This document shows positions 28,708-39,691 of a stretch of 64,000 nucleotides of DNA, one piece after another; positions within the stretch are counted from its first letter, which is position 1; every line of letters starts with the position of its first letter. Where the stretch lies: positions 1 through 64,000 of the forward strand of contig NZ_ABIC01000009.1 of NCBI RefSeq assembly GCF_000172075.1. The letters run 5' to 3'. Under the pieces are notes generated by a model. The model made no database searches and was not told the origin of the DNA. It was given only the letters and a program-made list of their open reading frames with translations. The position numbers and the translations under genes were made by a program. The stretch is from Shewanella benthica KT99 (GTDB lineage Bacteria > Pseudomonadota > Gammaproteobacteria > Enterobacterales > Shewanellaceae).

Positions 28708-29619
28708 TTAGATTTTCCCGGCTCTCAAGTGTTTCGCCATGGGGAAATGGGCTTTGAATTGGGTAATAGTCTCGTTATCCGCATACACCAGACAACGTTG
28801 ACCACCTTGGTATAGCTTACTCAGCTCGCTGAGAGAGGGTAACTTCCCTCTCTGGGCATCGCGTCTGATAAATTCATTGAGCATAAAAGGCAGCGATTCA
28901 AGACTAAATATATGATCGAGTTTCTGCATTAATGGCATTGCAGCTATGGGTAACAAAGAGGCTTGAGTCTCATCATCCATAAGTAAGATCTCTCCACCTA
29001 TCGACAATCCTTGGAAACCGTTATCGTAATGAACAGGAGTTTCATCATCAAAATTATCACCATTGGCTCTGAAGAAATGCTCCCAAAATAGCTTTCTTTG
29101 CTTAAATTCAGGTAATCTTTGTTGCACTTCTTTGCGCTTAGCCGCAACAAAATCAAACAGAGGCGAGAGAGACAGAGGTAACCAGGACTCGAGTCTCGCC
29201 CTTAGCTCTCGAGCGAAAACGGGTGCAGCGCCGGCCGTGCTTATCGCGATTTGCAGGCGGCCTCGATCCACTATCGATGGGGTGATGAATCGGCACAATT
29301 CAGGGCTATCTACAACATTCACCCAGATCCCACGCTCATCGGCAATACTCGCAAACTTTGCATTAAGCTTGTCATCGGCAGTCGCAAGATAAATCAGATC
29401 GAACCCAGTTATATCTTCAGGCACTACAGCGCGCTTAACGAGAGTAATACGGCCTTGCTGAGCACGCTTAGACACCTCTGCGGAGATATCTGTTGCGATA
29501 ACCACAATCTCAGCATAGGTTCTGGCTAACAGCGCTAATTTTCGACTGGCCACATCACCAGCACCCACCAACAAGACTTTAAGCTTGGATGTATCAACGA
29601 ATAGGGGAAAGTACTGCAT
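28708..29619 (-). CDS. Precorrin-2 dehydrogenase / sirohydrochlorin ferrochelatase (CysG N-terminal type)
   Basis: 303-residue bifunctional enzyme of siroheme synthesis, equal to the N-terminal half of CysG or yeast Met8, without the methyltransferase half. NAD-binding KVLLVGAGDVASRKLALL is near residue 15; VNVVDSPELCRFITPSIVDRG and IAISTAGAAPVFARELRARLE are the family's central motifs. The C-terminal region is longer than in CysG (beyond residue 200). A separate uroporphyrinogen methyltransferase would be needed elsewhere. Confidence 0.9.
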   Translation of the reverse strand: MQYFPLFVDTSKLKVLLVGAGDVASRKLALLARTYAEIVVIATDISAEVSKRAQQGRITLVKRAVVPEDITGFDLIYLATADDKLNAKFASIADERGIWVNVVDSPELCRFITPSIVDRGRLQIAISTAGAAPVFARELRARLESWLPLSLSPLFDFVAAKRKEVQQRLPEFKQRKLFWEHFFRANGDNFDDETPVHYDNGFQGLSIGGEILLMDDETQASLLPIAAMPLMQKLDHIFSLESLPFMLNEFIRRDAQRGKLPSLSELSKLYQGGQRCLVYADNETITQFKAHFPMAKHLRAGKI

Positions 29620-29716
29620 TAATGATAATTCCTAAACTTGTATTAATGGCAATCGTATTGGAACCTATGGGCACCAGTGAAACAGAAGACTATATGTATT
29701 GATGTGTAACTGACAG

Positions 29717-30034
29717 TTAGCTGTGTATCTCATCACACTCTGCGCCACACTGCCAACACAAGTCAAAACTAGCCTCATTCATTTCTTGGCACTTTACGCA
29801 GCGCCATCGAGGCCCCTCGGCGTTAAGAGATTCGAGTTGCGCTTTAGCAAGCTCATATTTAGACTCAGATACCCAGAGTTCTACATTTTGCAGATCCACT
29901 GGCAGCTCACCTATTCCACCGAGTAACGCTTCACCACGAAGCTCAACTTCAATTCCACTTGTTTCTAACAGACCTTTCCACGTGTGAGCTTGTAATAAAT
30001 TACCGCCCGCAACCATTCTACTGCGCTCTTCCAT
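29717..30034 (-). CDS. DUF2007 domain protein with C-terminal zinc ribbon
   Basis: 105 residues. Start ATG 30034 is chosen because AGGG lies six bases ahead; the frame extends upstream without a good RBS. The N-terminal DUF2007 (putative signal-transducing) pattern AGGNLLQAHTWKGLLETSGIE leads to ALLGGIGELPVD. A zinc-finger-like CVKCQEMNEASFDLCWQCG (C-x2-C ... C-x2-C) ends the protein. Function unknown. Upstream DNA may hold the promoter. Confidence 0.8.
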   Translation of the reverse strand: MEERSRMVAGGNLLQAHTWKGLLETSGIEVELRGEALLGGIGELPVDLQNVELWVSESKYELAKAQLESLNAEGPRWRCVKCQEMNEASFDLCWQCGAECDEIHS

Positions 30035-30231
30035 GTTTTTCCCTACAACTCTTGCTCTTCTGGCAAACTTTAGATGTGACAAATATGTTAACTCATATAT
30101 GAGTGCCAACATCCTACTGCTAAATAAGCGAGTCTGTCGAGGATAAATGCGGCCAAGGCGGATAACAAACGAGAATTCAGTTATTAGAGTTTGGGACATT
30201 GTTGCAGCAGTCAATATATAAATGACAATAA

Positions 30232-30252
30232 AAAACCACCCTAAGGTGGTTT
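30232..30252 (-). terminator. secF terminator
   Basis: Hairpin AAAACCACC / GGTGGTTTT with a three- to four-base loop and T-run on the minus strand; 29 bases after secF. Confidence 0.8.
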
Positions 30253-30280
30253 TCTTTATGCTTTGCTATATTAACAAGGC

Positions 30281-31228
30281 TTAAGGCATCAATTTCTCTT
30301 GATCTGCACCTTCTTTTTCTATTTCGACGGGCAACATATGCTCACGATTGATCCCAAGCTTAATCGCCAGGAAACTCGCCACATAGATAGATGAGAAAGT
30401 ACCGACGAAAATACCCATCAAGAGTGCCGTTGCAAACCCATGGATCATGGTACCGCCCTTGAGGAACAAGGCGACAACCACAACCAGAGTGGTACCAGTC
30501 GTAATGATGGTACGACTCATGGTCTGAGTGATTGAAATATTAATGATCTCCTCTGGCGAGCCTTTACGCATCTTGAGGAAGTTTTCACGGATACGATCAA
30601 ATACAACGATAGTATCATTGAGTGAGTAACCGACAACCGTCAAGATACCTGCCAGTACCGTAAGATCAAAATCTAACTGCAACAGAGAGAACACACCTAA
30701 GGTGATAATCACATCGTGTGCCAGTGCCGTAACGGCGCCGAGTGCTAAACGCCACTCGAAACGGAAGGATACGTAAATCAAAATACAGATCAGTGCCACT
30801 AACACGGCGAGTCCACCCTGCTCTGCTAGCTCTTGACCAATCTGAGGTCCCACCATCTCCACACGCTTCTGGATCACCTGGGGATCTAGCTTAATCGCGG
30901 CTTCCATAATCTGTGCAACTTGAGTTTCACTCTTAACCCCTTCCTTAATAGGAAGACGCGTGATCACATCACGGCTTGAACCGAAATGCTGTACCACGAC
31001 ACCTTCTGTTTCTTCGCTGGTGAGTTCCGCGCGAAGTGCCTGAAGGTTTGCAGTCGATGAAAATTCTAGCTCAACAACGATACCACCTGTAAAGTCTAGC
31101 CCCCAGTTAATACCTTTAGTCGCTAGCGACGTCAAAGAGGCAATAACTAAAATAAGCGACAGTATACTGATTGGCACGGCATGACGCAGAAAGTTGACTG
31201 TGCCTTTTATCGATAAAATCTGAAACAT
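30281..31228 (-). CDS. secF: Protein translocase subunit SecF
   Basis: 315-residue RND-type subunit that with SecD uses the proton gradient to help export through SecYEG. ATG 31228 has AAGGA nine bases ahead; the open frame begins at a TTG six bases further. Features: first membrane segment near 20-40, DFTGGIVVELEF (P1 motif) near 48, periplasmic loop, then five segments with RFEWRLALGAVTALAHDV and VVGYSLNDTIVVFDRIREN. Complete. Confidence 0.95.
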   Translation of the reverse strand: MFQILSIKGTVNFLRHAVPISILSLILVIASLTSLATKGINWGLDFTGGIVVELEFSSTANLQALRAELTSEETEGVVVQHFGSSRDVITRLPIKEGVKSETQVAQIMEAAIKLDPQVIQKRVEMVGPQIGQELAEQGGLAVLVALICILIYVSFRFEWRLALGAVTALAHDVIITLGVFSLLQLDFDLTVLAGILTVVGYSLNDTIVVFDRIRENFLKMRKGSPEEIINISITQTMSRTIITTGTTLVVVVALFLKGGTMIHGFATALLMGIFVGTFSSIYVASFLAIKLGINREHMLPVEIEKEGADQEKLMP

Positions 31229-31240
31229 AATCAACTTTCC

Positions 31241-33091
31241 TTATATAGACAGTTTCTTAACGCGCTTACCACCCCAAACAGCGTTAACTATTGCGCGGGT
31301 TCCCACGATAGCGGTAAACATAGAAGTCGCAATACCTATCATCAAGGTGACTGCGAAACCTTTTACTGCACCAGTTCCGACCGAGAACAAAATAAGTGCT
31401 GTCATAAAGGTGGTGATGTTAGCATCGGCAATGGTAGAAAATGCATTAGCATAACCGTCATGAATTGCCTGCTGCACACTACGGCCGTTTCTTAGCTCTT
31501 CACGGATACGCTCATAAATCAGCACGTTGCCATCAACTGCCATACCTACGGTCAATACCATACCAGCGATACCTGGCAGTGTTAAAACAGCCCCAGGGAT
31601 CATCGACATCACACCGACCACCATGACTAGGTTTGCGGTTAACGCCAGATTGGCAATCAGACCAAAAGCACGGTAATAGACTAACATGAAGATAAGTACA
31701 ACGGCCAAGCCCCAGATCATCGCTTGAACACCGTTTTGAATGTTTTCAGCACCTAAGCTTGGACCAATAGTACGTTCTTCAACGATAACCACAGGAGCAA
31801 TCAAGGCTCCGGCTCGAAGCAGTAGCGCTAGGTTTTGTGATTCAGAATGATCCAGACCTGTAATAACAAAATTACGTCCCAGACGTGCTTGAATGGTCGC
31901 GACTGAGATAACTTCCTCTATCTTTTCCAGCTTTATACTGCCATCCGGATTCTTAGCACCATTATCTTTATACTCGATAAACAAGGTGGCCATTGGTTTA
32001 CCAATGTTATCCTTAGTCACATTCGAGAAGATTGAGCCACCCTTGGAATCTAAATTGATGCTTACCTGAGGACGACTATATTCGTCAAAACTTGGCTGTG
32101 CACCTTGAATATGGATGCCTGATAGCATGACTTCTTTATAAAGCGCAACCTTTCCACCTTGACGGCGATCGTAAACCTGAGAATTAGGAGAGACTCGACC
32201 ACTGGCTATAGCGGCAGCATCGGCTTTCTCATCAACCATGCGAAATTCAATCGATGCCGTAGCACCCAGAATTTTCTTGGCGCGAGCGGTATCTTGCACA
32301 CCGGGTAACTGAACGATAATACGCTCTGCACCTTGGCGTTGTACCACAGGCTCAGCAACACCCAACTCATTTACTCGGTTACGAATCGTAGTGATGTTTT
32401 GCTGTAGTGCATCCTCTTTGATCTGTTTCAGATAGTTATCACTGAGATTGGCAATCAAAAAGTAGTTACCACCCGATGAGGTATCGGTGAACACCATGTC
32501 ATTGTCACGAGACTTGAGGAAACGCTCAGCCTTAGCTAAGTTCTCGGCATCACGGAATTTGATCTCTATGCCTTTGGCACTTTCACGTATACCCGCATAG
32601 CGAATTCTCTCACCACGCAGGTCGGTCCTGAAATCGGCCATCTTAGACTCGGTCATCTTACGAACCGCTTCGTCCATCTTCACTTCCATCAAGAAGTAAA
32701 CACCGCCTCGTAGATCCAGACCTAACTTCATTGGGCTACCGCCCATAGCTTCCAGCCATTTTGGCGTCGCCGGCGCTAAGTTTAAGGCGACGGTGTATTT
32801 GTCACCCAGCGCAGCGGCTATCGCTTCTCTGGCAAGTAACTGTTGATCGCCGTCCATCACACGAACAAGCAATTGGCCATTTTTAAGCTCCGAACGCTTC
32901 ATCGCAATATTCTTACTGGCAAGAATATCATTGACTGTCGACTGAGTCGCCACAGTCACCTCGGCTCCACGAGTGGCAACTATCTGTACCGCATAGTCTT
33001 CACCGAAGAGATTGGGAATTGCATAGAAAAAACCGACAAAGACGATGCAAGCCACCATCACGTTTTTCCACATTGGGTATTTATTTAACAC
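31241..33091 (-). CDS. secD: Protein translocase subunit SecD
   Basis: 616-residue partner of SecF. GTG start at 33091 with GAGGG eight bases upstream. N-terminal segment ([20 protein letters not shown]), large periplasmic domain with [15 protein letters not shown] and [17 protein letters not shown], and five C-terminal segments including [22 protein letters not shown]. Order yajC-secD-secF and a 12-base gap to secF indicate one operon. Confidence 0.96.
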   Translation of the reverse strand: MLNKYPMWKNVMVACIVFVGFFYAIPNLFGEDYAVQIVATRGAEVTVATQSTVNDILASKNIAMKRSELKNGQLLVRVMDGDQQLLAREAIAAALGDKYTVALNLAPATPKWLEAMGGSPMKLGLDLRGGVYFLMEVKMDEAVRKMTESKMADFRTDLRGERIRYAGIRESAKGIEIKFRDAENLAKAERFLKSRDNDMVFTDTSSGGNYFLIANLSDNYLKQIKEDALQQNITTIRNRVNELGVAEPVVQRQGAERIIVQLPGVQDTARAKKILGATASIEFRMVDEKADAAAIASGRVSPNSQVYDRRQGGKVALYKEVMLSGIHIQGAQPSFDEYSRPQVSINLDSKGGSIFSNVTKDNIGKPMATLFIEYKDNGAKNPDGSIKLEKIEEVISVATIQARLGRNFVITGLDHSESQNLALLLRAGALIAPVVIVEERTIGPSLGAENIQNGVQAMIWGLAVVLIFMLVYYRAFGLIANLALTANLVMVVGVMSMIPGAVLTLPGIAGMVLTVGMAVDGNVLIYERIREELRNGRSVQQAIHDGYANAFSTIADANITTFMTALILFSVGTGAVKGFAVTLMIGIATSMFTAIVGTRAIVNAVWGGKRVKKLSI

Positions 33092-33108
33092 ACCATCGCC
33101 CTCTTGGC

Positions 33109-33435
33109 TTAAAGTGACTTAATAGAGCCTTTAGGCAATATGGCCGCTATGTAATCCTTTTTAATCGTAATTTCAGATGTTTCATTGATTGTCAGTAACA
33201 CATAATCATTTCCTTCACTGATTTTAGCAATCTTACCTAAAATACCACCACTGGTGAGCACCTCGTCACCTTTGCTCAATGAACCCATTAAGTTCTTTTG
33301 CTCTTTGACGCGCTTAGACTGCGGGCGGAAAATCATGAAATAGAATATCAGGCCGAATATAACCAGCATGAAAATTAACTCCATGGTGCCACCAGTTGCT
33401 GAGGCATCTGCAGCGTACGCATTTGAAATGAACAT
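33109..33435 (-). CDS. yajC: Preprotein translocase accessory subunit YajC
   Basis: 108-residue single-pass inner-membrane protein. One membrane helix ([22 protein letters not shown]) is followed by the conserved [19 protein letters not shown] cytoplasmic domain. It associates with SecDF. It lies 17 bases before secD. Confidence 0.95.
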   Translation of the reverse strand: MFISNAYAADASATGGTMELIFMLVIFGLIFYFMIFRPQSKRVKEQKNLMGSLSKGDEVLTSGGILGKIAKISEGNDYVLLTINETSEITIKKDYIAAILPKGSIKSL

Positions 33436-33467
33436 AGTTTTCTCTTCTTATTTAGCAGTAGTTAAAA

Positions 33468-34622
<1,155 letters not shown>

Positions 34623-34740
34623 TCATAATTGCCTGCACTAAGCTAAATAATCGGTACAAGCTAACATTAAGACTAGAGATAAGGGCAAACAACTGAGTAT
34701 CAACCCTGTATCGTTAAAAATGCACAAAAAATAGCAGAAA

Positions 34741-34777
34741 AAAATACCCACCTCATCTTGTGGGTGGGTATTTTAAA
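34741..34777 (-). terminator. Terminator downstream of queA
   Basis: AATACCCACC and GGGTGGGTATT form a long GC-rich stem, with A and T runs on both sides so it could act in both directions. It separates queA from tgt, which therefore likely has its own promoter in 34593-34740 or depends on read-through. Confidence 0.7.
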
Positions 34778-34790
34778 ACAATTTTCGAAA

Positions 34791-35828
34791 TCAGTTCGCT
34801 TTTTTAGTCACAAACATGGCGTCTCCATAGCTAAAGAAGCGGTATTTTTGCGCGATCGCGTGTCGATAGGCGTTTTTTACCTCATCGAAGCCGGCAAAGG
34901 CGCTGAGCAACATGATTAAGGTCGACTCGGGCAGATGAAAGTTTGTCACCATGGCATCGACCACTTGGAACTCATATCCGGGGTAGATAAAGATGTCGGT
35001 ATCACTGCAAAATGCTTCCAGCTCAGCAGAACTTGCCTTAGCCGCACTCTCTAATGAACGCACCGATGTTGTACCGACGGCAATAACACGTTTTCCATTC
35101 GCTTTAGTTTGTCTGACTTTGTCGACAACCTCTTGAGTGACTTCGGCCCACTCAGAATGCATTTTATGCTCGAGGATATTGTCAACTTTTACCGGCTGAA
35201 AGGTCCCTGCGCCAACATGCAAGGTCACAAACGCGGCATCAACACCTTTATCTGCCAACGCCTTTAACATCGCATTGTCAAAATGTAATCCTGCAGTCGG
35301 TGCGGCAACGGCCCCCGGAGTCTTATTGTAGACGGTCTGATAACGCTCTTTATCAGCATCTTCATCGGGGCGATCGATATAGGGCGGCAAAGGCATATGC
35401 CCTACATCTTCGAGCACTTCGAGTATGGTTTTGTCCGACAGGAGTTTAAGCTCAAACAAGGCGTCGTGACGGGCAAGCATGATCATCTCATAGCCTCCAT
35501 CTAAACAGATAATCGAATCGACCTTAGGGGATTTCGAACACCTAACGTGGGCCAATATGCTTTTATCATCGAGCATACGCTCGACTAATAGCTCCAACTT
35601 GCCACCGGTCTGCTTCTTGCCAAACAGTCGCGCCGGGATCACCCTGGTGTTGTTGAACACCATAAGATCGCCAGGATTGACCATATTGAGAATATCAGTA
35701 AATCGCTTGTCTGTGACCTGACCAGTATTGCCATCTAAAGAAAGTAGTCTCGACGCGGTACGTTCGGCGGTAGGGTATCGAGCAATAAGCTCATCAGGAA
35801 GTTCGAAAGAATAATCGCTCACACGCAT
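34791..35828 (-). CDS. queA: S-adenosylmethionine:tRNA ribosyltransferase-isomerase
   Basis: 345-residue enzyme that makes epoxyqueuosine from preQ1 in tRNA, the step after Tgt. Conserved segments: [59 protein letters not shown], and [20 protein letters not shown] near the end. Complete and in the expected order with tgt. Confidence 0.97.
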   Translation of the reverse strand: MRVSDYSFELPDELIARYPTAERTASRLLSLDGNTGQVTDKRFTDILNMVNPGDLMVFNNTRVIPARLFGKKQTGGKLELLVERMLDDKSILAHVRCSKSPKVDSIICLDGGYEMIMLARHDALFELKLLSDKTILEVLEDVGHMPLPPYIDRPDEDADKERYQTVYNKTPGAVAAPTAGLHFDNAMLKALADKGVDAAFVTLHVGAGTFQPVKVDNILEHKMHSEWAEVTQEVVDKVRQTKANGKRVIAVGTTSVRSLESAAKASSAELEAFCSDTDIFIYPGYEFQVVDAMVTNFHLPESTLIMLLSAFAGFDEVKNAYRHAIAQKYRFFSYGDAMFVTKKAN

Positions 35829-35892
35829 GGTTGGTCTCTGCTTAACATAAATCCGGCGCTAGTCTATTAACAGAGACAGAGAAGATCAAGGT

Positions 35893-36051
35893 TCAGTTAC
35901 TGCTTTTACCTTCTTCCAAGGTGTTGGACTGCTCATCGATATCAAAATCTTCCTTGCGGTAGCTATGCTGCTCGTAGGGAATATCTATTTGCACACGCTT
36001 TCGCTGAGATTGCTCTTTCTTGGGAAATACTTTAGATAACCAGTTCCACAT
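35893..36051 (-). CDS. Small hypothetical protein (52 aa)
   Basis: ATG 36051 to TGA 35893-35895. The product begins MWNWLSKVFPKKEQSQRKR and is basic at first and acidic later (YRKEDFDIDEQSNTLEEGK). It has no membrane segment. AAGGA lies directly ahead of the ATG, a short spacing. It fills the gap between queA and acpH on the queA strand. No family recognised; codon use and the clean frame support it moderately. Confidence 0.5.
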   Translation of the reverse strand: MWNWLSKVFPKKEQSQRKRVQIDIPYEQHSYRKEDFDIDEQSNTLEEGKSSN

Positions 36052-36217
36052 CTTCCTTGACCCTTAAACCGATAATTGATGAGAATATAATCAAAACGAT
36101 GCACATCCTTAAGAAGTCACTCTAAAATCAATTTAAATTAGAGAAAAACTATCTTAGCATCCGAGCACATGATAACGTAAAATTTGAGTTATCACCAAGA
36201 AAATTAACAACAACGTC

Positions 36218-36811
36218 ATGAACTTCCTTGCACACTTACATCTTGCCGATAACAGTAAAACCAGTCTCGCGGCTAATCTTGCTGGTGATTTTGCCAAAGG
36301 CAATATAGCCAATTATCCTAAACACCTACAGCAAGGGATCTGGATACATAGACAAATTGACCAGCTCACAGACAGTCACGAACTCACCAAAGACTTAGTC
36401 GCTAAATTCCCCAAGAGTTTAACCAGAGCCGCGCCTATTATTGTCGATCTGGCTTTCGACCATATGTTGGCGAAATATTGGGAAGAGTATCACCATCTCA
36501 CTCTGCAACAATTTGCCGAAAATGCTTACGATGCCATCGATGCTTGTGAACGCTTGCCAGAAAAGCTCAAACAACTCGCGCCGAAGATCCGCAGCGAAAA
36601 TTGGCTTAGCGCATATAGAAGCAAAAAAGGTCTCCATCGAACCATTAACTCCGTCGCTCAACGCATCTCTAAGCCGGAAATTTTCCAAGGTGCTACCCAA
36701 GCGGTCGACAAGCTGGATATTGAGATAGAGATTGCATTTAGAACATTCTATCCTCAACTGATGGCCTACAGTAAGATTTGGGCTCGTAAGACCCCGGCAG
36801 AATACTTATAA
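36218..36811 (+). CDS. acpH: Acyl carrier protein phosphodiesterase
   Basis: 197-residue AcpH/YajB family hydrolase that removes the 4'-phosphopantetheine arm from holo-ACP. Family marks are MNFLAHLHLA with the early His, LAGDFAKGN (metal Asp), GIWIHRQIDQLTDSH and IIVDLAFDHMLAKYW. E. coli also has this gene next to queA, on the opposite strand, as here. Complete. Confidence 0.92.
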   Translation: MNFLAHLHLADNSKTSLAANLAGDFAKGNIANYPKHLQQGIWIHRQIDQLTDSHELTKDLVAKFPKSLTRAAPIIVDLAFDHMLAKYWEEYHHLTLQQFAENAYDAIDACERLPEKLKQLAPKIRSENWLSAYRSKKGLHRTINSVAQRISKPEIFQGATQAVDKLDIEIEIAFRTFYPQLMAYSKIWARKTPAEYL

Positions 36812-36812
36812 C

Positions 36813-36844
36813 GGGCTTTAGGGCTTTAGGGCTTTAGGGCTTTA
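36813..36844. repeat. Tandem 8-bp repeat (four copies)
   Basis: Four perfect copies of gggcttta, starting two bases after the acpH stop codon. Such a short perfect array may vary in copy number by slippage. It is outside coding sequence. Confidence 0.9.
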
Positions 36845-36929
36845 GCAGCATAAAATCAGCTAAAAAGTTAGGCTTAGCAATTCTCAACTGGACCTGTTTT
36901 TGCTAGAATTCGCCGCTACAGGAGAACTC

Positions 36930-37583
36930 ATGCAGATATTCACTTACGCCCCCCCTTCGGTCCCTTGGTTAGATATACGCTATCGAGACCGAGATATACT
37001 CGTGATCAATAAACCTTCGGGTCTACTGTCTAATCCCGGCCGTGCAGAGAATACCTACGATTGTGCGCTCACTCGTTTACTGCAGCGCTACCCTGAAACT
37101 ATACTGGTACATCGTCTCGATTGTGCGACTTCTGGCATTATGGTTTTTGCGCTAAATAAGAAGGCCGAGTCCAATATCAAGACCCAATTTCAGAATAGAA
37201 TGAGTAAGAAAACCTACATTGCTGAGGTTCGTGGATTATTAAGCCAAGATCAAGGCGTGATAGAACTGGCAATGAAAGCCAATAAAACCCGGCCGCCACT
37301 GCAAGAGATAGCCGCAGATGGCAAAGCCTCTAAGACCTATTACAAGGTGCTGGAGCGCAGAGAAAACAGGACCTTAGTAGAATTAAAACCCGTGACAGGA
37401 AGGACACATCAACTCAGACTTCATATGCTGGCTATAGGCCATCCAATATTAGGCGATGACTTTTATGGCGATAAAGAGGTAATAGCGGCTTCAAGCAGGC
37501 TTAGATTGCATGCAATGTCATTGAGCATCAGGCATCCCTTTTCGGCTAAAGAGATAACATTCAAGAGTTCTCACCCTTTTTAA
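36930..37583 (+). CDS. RluA-family RNA pseudouridine synthase
   Basis: 217-residue pseudouridine synthase of the RluA class. The start is ATG 36930, preceded by AGGAGAACTC; an upstream in-frame start at 36900 is less likely. The catalytic Asp lies in VHRLDCATSGIMV (RLD motif), with INKPSGLLSNPG before it and LKPVTGRTHQLRLHMLAIGHPILGDD-type motif (positions about 37387-37458) after it. Without an S4 domain it resembles dual-specificity RluA (tRNA U32 and 23S U746); the exact site is inferred. Confidence 0.88.
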   Translation: MQIFTYAPPSVPWLDIRYRDRDILVINKPSGLLSNPGRAENTYDCALTRLLQRYPETILVHRLDCATSGIMVFALNKKAESNIKTQFQNRMSKKTYIAEVRGLLSQDQGVIELAMKANKTRPPLQEIAADGKASKTYYKVLERRENRTLVELKPVTGRTHQLRLHMLAIGHPILGDDFYGDKEVIAASSRLRLHAMSLSIRHPFSAKEITFKSSHPF

Positions 37584-37676
37584 TCGGTCCATTTCAGCAA
37601 GATAGCCCTGATTCAACATGACCATGAGAGGCATAAGCATGAGTCCTTCACACTAAATACCAGTTCCATTATTAAG

Positions 37677-38069
37677 TTATACCGCTTTAGCCGTATAGTA
37701 ACACTCGCTGGCATTACAAAAATGCAGTGAATTATCATCAGTTAACAAAAAATATTCACCAAAAATATTTCCGCCTTTATCTTCGAGTTTTAAGCCTTGC
37801 TCAGTCTGAGTGCATATCATAACATCTAAGCTATGACAGCCATCGCTTGACCAAGTCTCTAAATAAATTTTATCGTCCTGCCTATAAAGCGTTAATCTGT
37901 TTGAAGTGCCATCAATCCATCGACCAATGATGCCACGAGCCTCTAAGTCTTTATCTTGCCAACCTAAGCGTTTTCGCTTATCTACTACTGACATTTTAAT
38001 CACCTTAAGTAATTCTCTGTTTTCTGTAGGGCGATCTGGGTATTGTATGACTTCAGCCACTGAGCTCAT
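37677..38069 (-). CDS. Hypothetical protein (130 aa)
   Basis: Start ATG 38069, with GGAG ten bases ahead; the frame could begin two codons earlier at a TTG. The N-terminal third is basic (VVDKRKRLGWQDKDLEARG). The rest looks like alternating beta strands (GRWIDGTSNRLTLYRQDDKIYLE, DGCHSLDVMI, GEYFLLTDDNSLHFC), possibly a small beta-barrel or lipocalin-like fold. No signal peptide. No family recognised. It is convergent with the pseudouridine synthase gene and divergent from the polysaccharide operon. Confidence 0.65.
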   Translation of the reverse strand: MSSVAEVIQYPDRPTENRELLKVIKMSVVDKRKRLGWQDKDLEARGIIGRWIDGTSNRLTLYRQDDKIYLETWSSDGCHSLDVMICTQTEQGLKLEDKGGNIFGEYFLLTDDNSLHFCNASECYYTAKAV

Positions 38070-38120
38070 TTTCAATTAACTCCATTGAAACTAGACATGT
38101 TAACGATTTGCGCACACTTC

Positions 38121-38172
38121 GAGCTAAACTGATATTAAATAACCACAAGCTAGTTACCACTCAGTTTAGCTC
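38121..38172. repeat. Perfect 12-bp inverted repeat with 28-bp spacer
   Basis: gagctaaactga (38121-38132) and its exact complement tcagtttagctc (38161-38172). It could be a pair of regulator-binding half sites or an RNA stem. It lies about 190-240 bases upstream of the putative -24 element, a distance typical for sigma-54 activator sites. Confidence 0.75.
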
Positions 38173-38187
38173 AATAACTGACTAAAA

Positions 38188-38204
38188 GTGTAAACCATTT
38201 ACAC
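38188..38204. promoter_or_regulatory. 17-bp palindrome, possible operator
   Basis: gtgtaaa-cca-tttacac, perfect 7-base arms around three bases. A size and symmetry typical of dimeric regulator sites; the regulator is unknown. Confidence 0.55.
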
Positions 38205-38356
38205 CATAAAAACGCGATCTAAATCACTTTTTATGCAAAATATTGGCTAATACTTACCCAGTCGCTCATTCATTCGATTTTATGACCTGAAAAGAAAGTG
38301 ATGAGCATGATGTTCACCAGATAAACAAAGGTAGCACTGTCTTCCTATCTGCCGTA

Positions 38357-38373
38357 TTGGCAAGCTCCATGCA
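38357..38373 (+). promoter_or_regulatory. Possible sigma-54 (-24/-12) promoter
   Basis: ttggcaagctccatgca keeps the invariant GG and GC dinucleotides with exactly ten bases between them and matches the consensus YTGGCACG-N4-TTGCW at all but three defined positions. It is 38 bases ahead of the first ATG of the polysaccharide operon. Confidence 0.4.
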
Positions 38374-38410
38374 ATAACTCAGCATTCCTAAAGCAAAAAG
38401 GATAGCTGGC

Positions 38411-39691
38411 ATGCAAAAGGCAAATTATGCAGTCACTCACTCGCATAGTCGTATGCAGAATACAAATACCCATGAATTACATGTTATCTGGATAAATAAA
38501 CATGCGGATTTTGTTGGCGGAGCGGAGCGCTATATCTACGATACCGTGAAGGCATTAGCTGAAAAAGGCATTAAATCAACTCTGTTATATCAGTTAGACG
38601 GAAAAATCCATCCTAGATTCACTCATGTATTTAACAGTGTCTATCCCATCACAGAGCTTAAAACACAACTAAAAAACCAAGCCGCCACGCTTATTTATCT
38701 CCATCAACTAGACCATGTACAAGATATAGAGACTTGCGTTAACAGTGGTATTCCCAGTATTCGTTTTTATCACGACCATAAGCTCTTCTGCCTTAGGGAG
38801 CACAAATACACCACCATAGGCCTCAACACTTGTCAGCGCAAAACGGGGCCAGCCTGCTATGCCTGCTTAGGTTTTATTGGTCGAAATACCCAAGATAAAT
38901 TTACCCTGAATCGACTGGGTAATTTGCGTGCTCAACAACATAGTAATCAAGATTTAGCTGGGTTTATTGTTGGATCACAATATATGTCACAGGTCCTCAA
39001 GCAACATGAGTTTGACGTTAATAAAACCCATGTGATCCCGCTATTCACCACCTCCAACATCGCAACTATCAAGCCATCACAGCCCAGATACTCGAACCAA
39101 TTGCTCTACGTAGGCAGCCTGACGCGGGGAAAAGGCGTCGACCTCTTATTAGGTGCAATTGCTAGGCAGAATAAGCAGGCTAACTTACTGATCTGCGGAG
39201 AAGGTCCGCAAAAAGTGGAGTTACAACAACTCAGCCAAAAACTTGGCATTGAAACCAGAGTGGAATTTAAGGGCCAGTGTCATCCAGATACATTGGCCCA
39301 ATACTACCAACAAGCATCGGCACTGGTGATCCCGTCTCGCACACCAGAAACATTTTGTTTGGCTGGTATAGAGGCACTTTCCTACGCCTGCCCCGTAATC
39401 GCAACCCGTGTCGGCGCTATCCCAGAGTGGTTACAAGATGGAGTGAACGGCACTCTAGTAGAGAGTAATAATGTTTTCGCACTCAGCGACGCTATTGAGC
39501 AGCTGCTGCTACATCCTCAAACGACTCAGGGCCATGCCCTGCATGCTCAGCAAGTTATTATGCGGCAATACAGTATAGAGACTCATATTAACCAGCTGCT
39601 ACAGGTTTTTAACCATGTCCTCAAGGAAAATTCAAGCCACACCATCACGGCAAGGTCAATCACAGAAGGGAGCAGCCATGTTAACCATTAA
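38411..39691 (+). CDS. GT4 glycosyltransferase, first gene of the polysaccharide operon
   Basis: 426-residue GT-B fold glycosyltransferase. The N-terminal acceptor domain starts after about 25 residues with VIWINKHADFVGGAERYI, where the GGAERY type motif is usual for GT4. The C-terminal domain opens YVGSLTRGKGVDLLLGAI and holds the donor-binding E-x7-E region, PSRTPETFCLAGIEALSYA, then ATRVGAIPEWLQDGVNGTLV. AAGGA lies nine bases before the ATG. Several Cys in the middle (CQRKTGPACYACLGF) form an unusual Cys-rich insert. The stop overlaps the next start by 14 bases. Confidence 0.88.
   Translation: MQKANYAVTHSHSRMQNTNTHELHVIWINKHADFVGGAERYIYDTVKALAEKGIKSTLLYQLDGKIHPRFTHVFNSVYPITELKTQLKNQAATLIYLHQLDHVQDIETCVNSGIPSIRFYHDHKLFCLREHKYTTIGLNTCQRKTGPACYACLGFIGRNTQDKFTLNRLGNLRAQQHSNQDLAGFIVGSQYMSQVLKQHEFDVNKTHVIPLFTTSNIATIKPSQPRYSNQLLYVGSLTRGKGVDLLLGAIARQNKQANLLICGEGPQKVELQQLSQKLGIETRVEFKGQCHPDTLAQYYQQASALVIPSRTPETFCLAGIEALSYACPVIATRVGAIPEWLQDGVNGTLVESNNVFALSDAIEQLLLHPQTTQGHALHAQQVIMRQYSIETHINQLLQVFNHVLKENSSHTITARSITEGSSHVNH

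Larger units (their letters stand above)
38070..38410. other. Regulatory region of the polysaccharide operon
   Basis: 341 bases between two divergent genes. It holds a long inverted repeat, a 17-bp palindrome and a sigma-54-like element, each listed separately. No coding frame is apparent apart from a possible 7-codon ORF near 38302. It is the only long non-coding stretch before the 18.5-kb operon, so it is expected to hold its main promoter. Confidence 0.6.

Noticed and set aside
38328..38342. RfaH ops/JUMPstart-like element (GGTAGC) before the polysaccharide operon
   Set aside because: Only six core bases match; the leading GGC of the ops consensus is absent.
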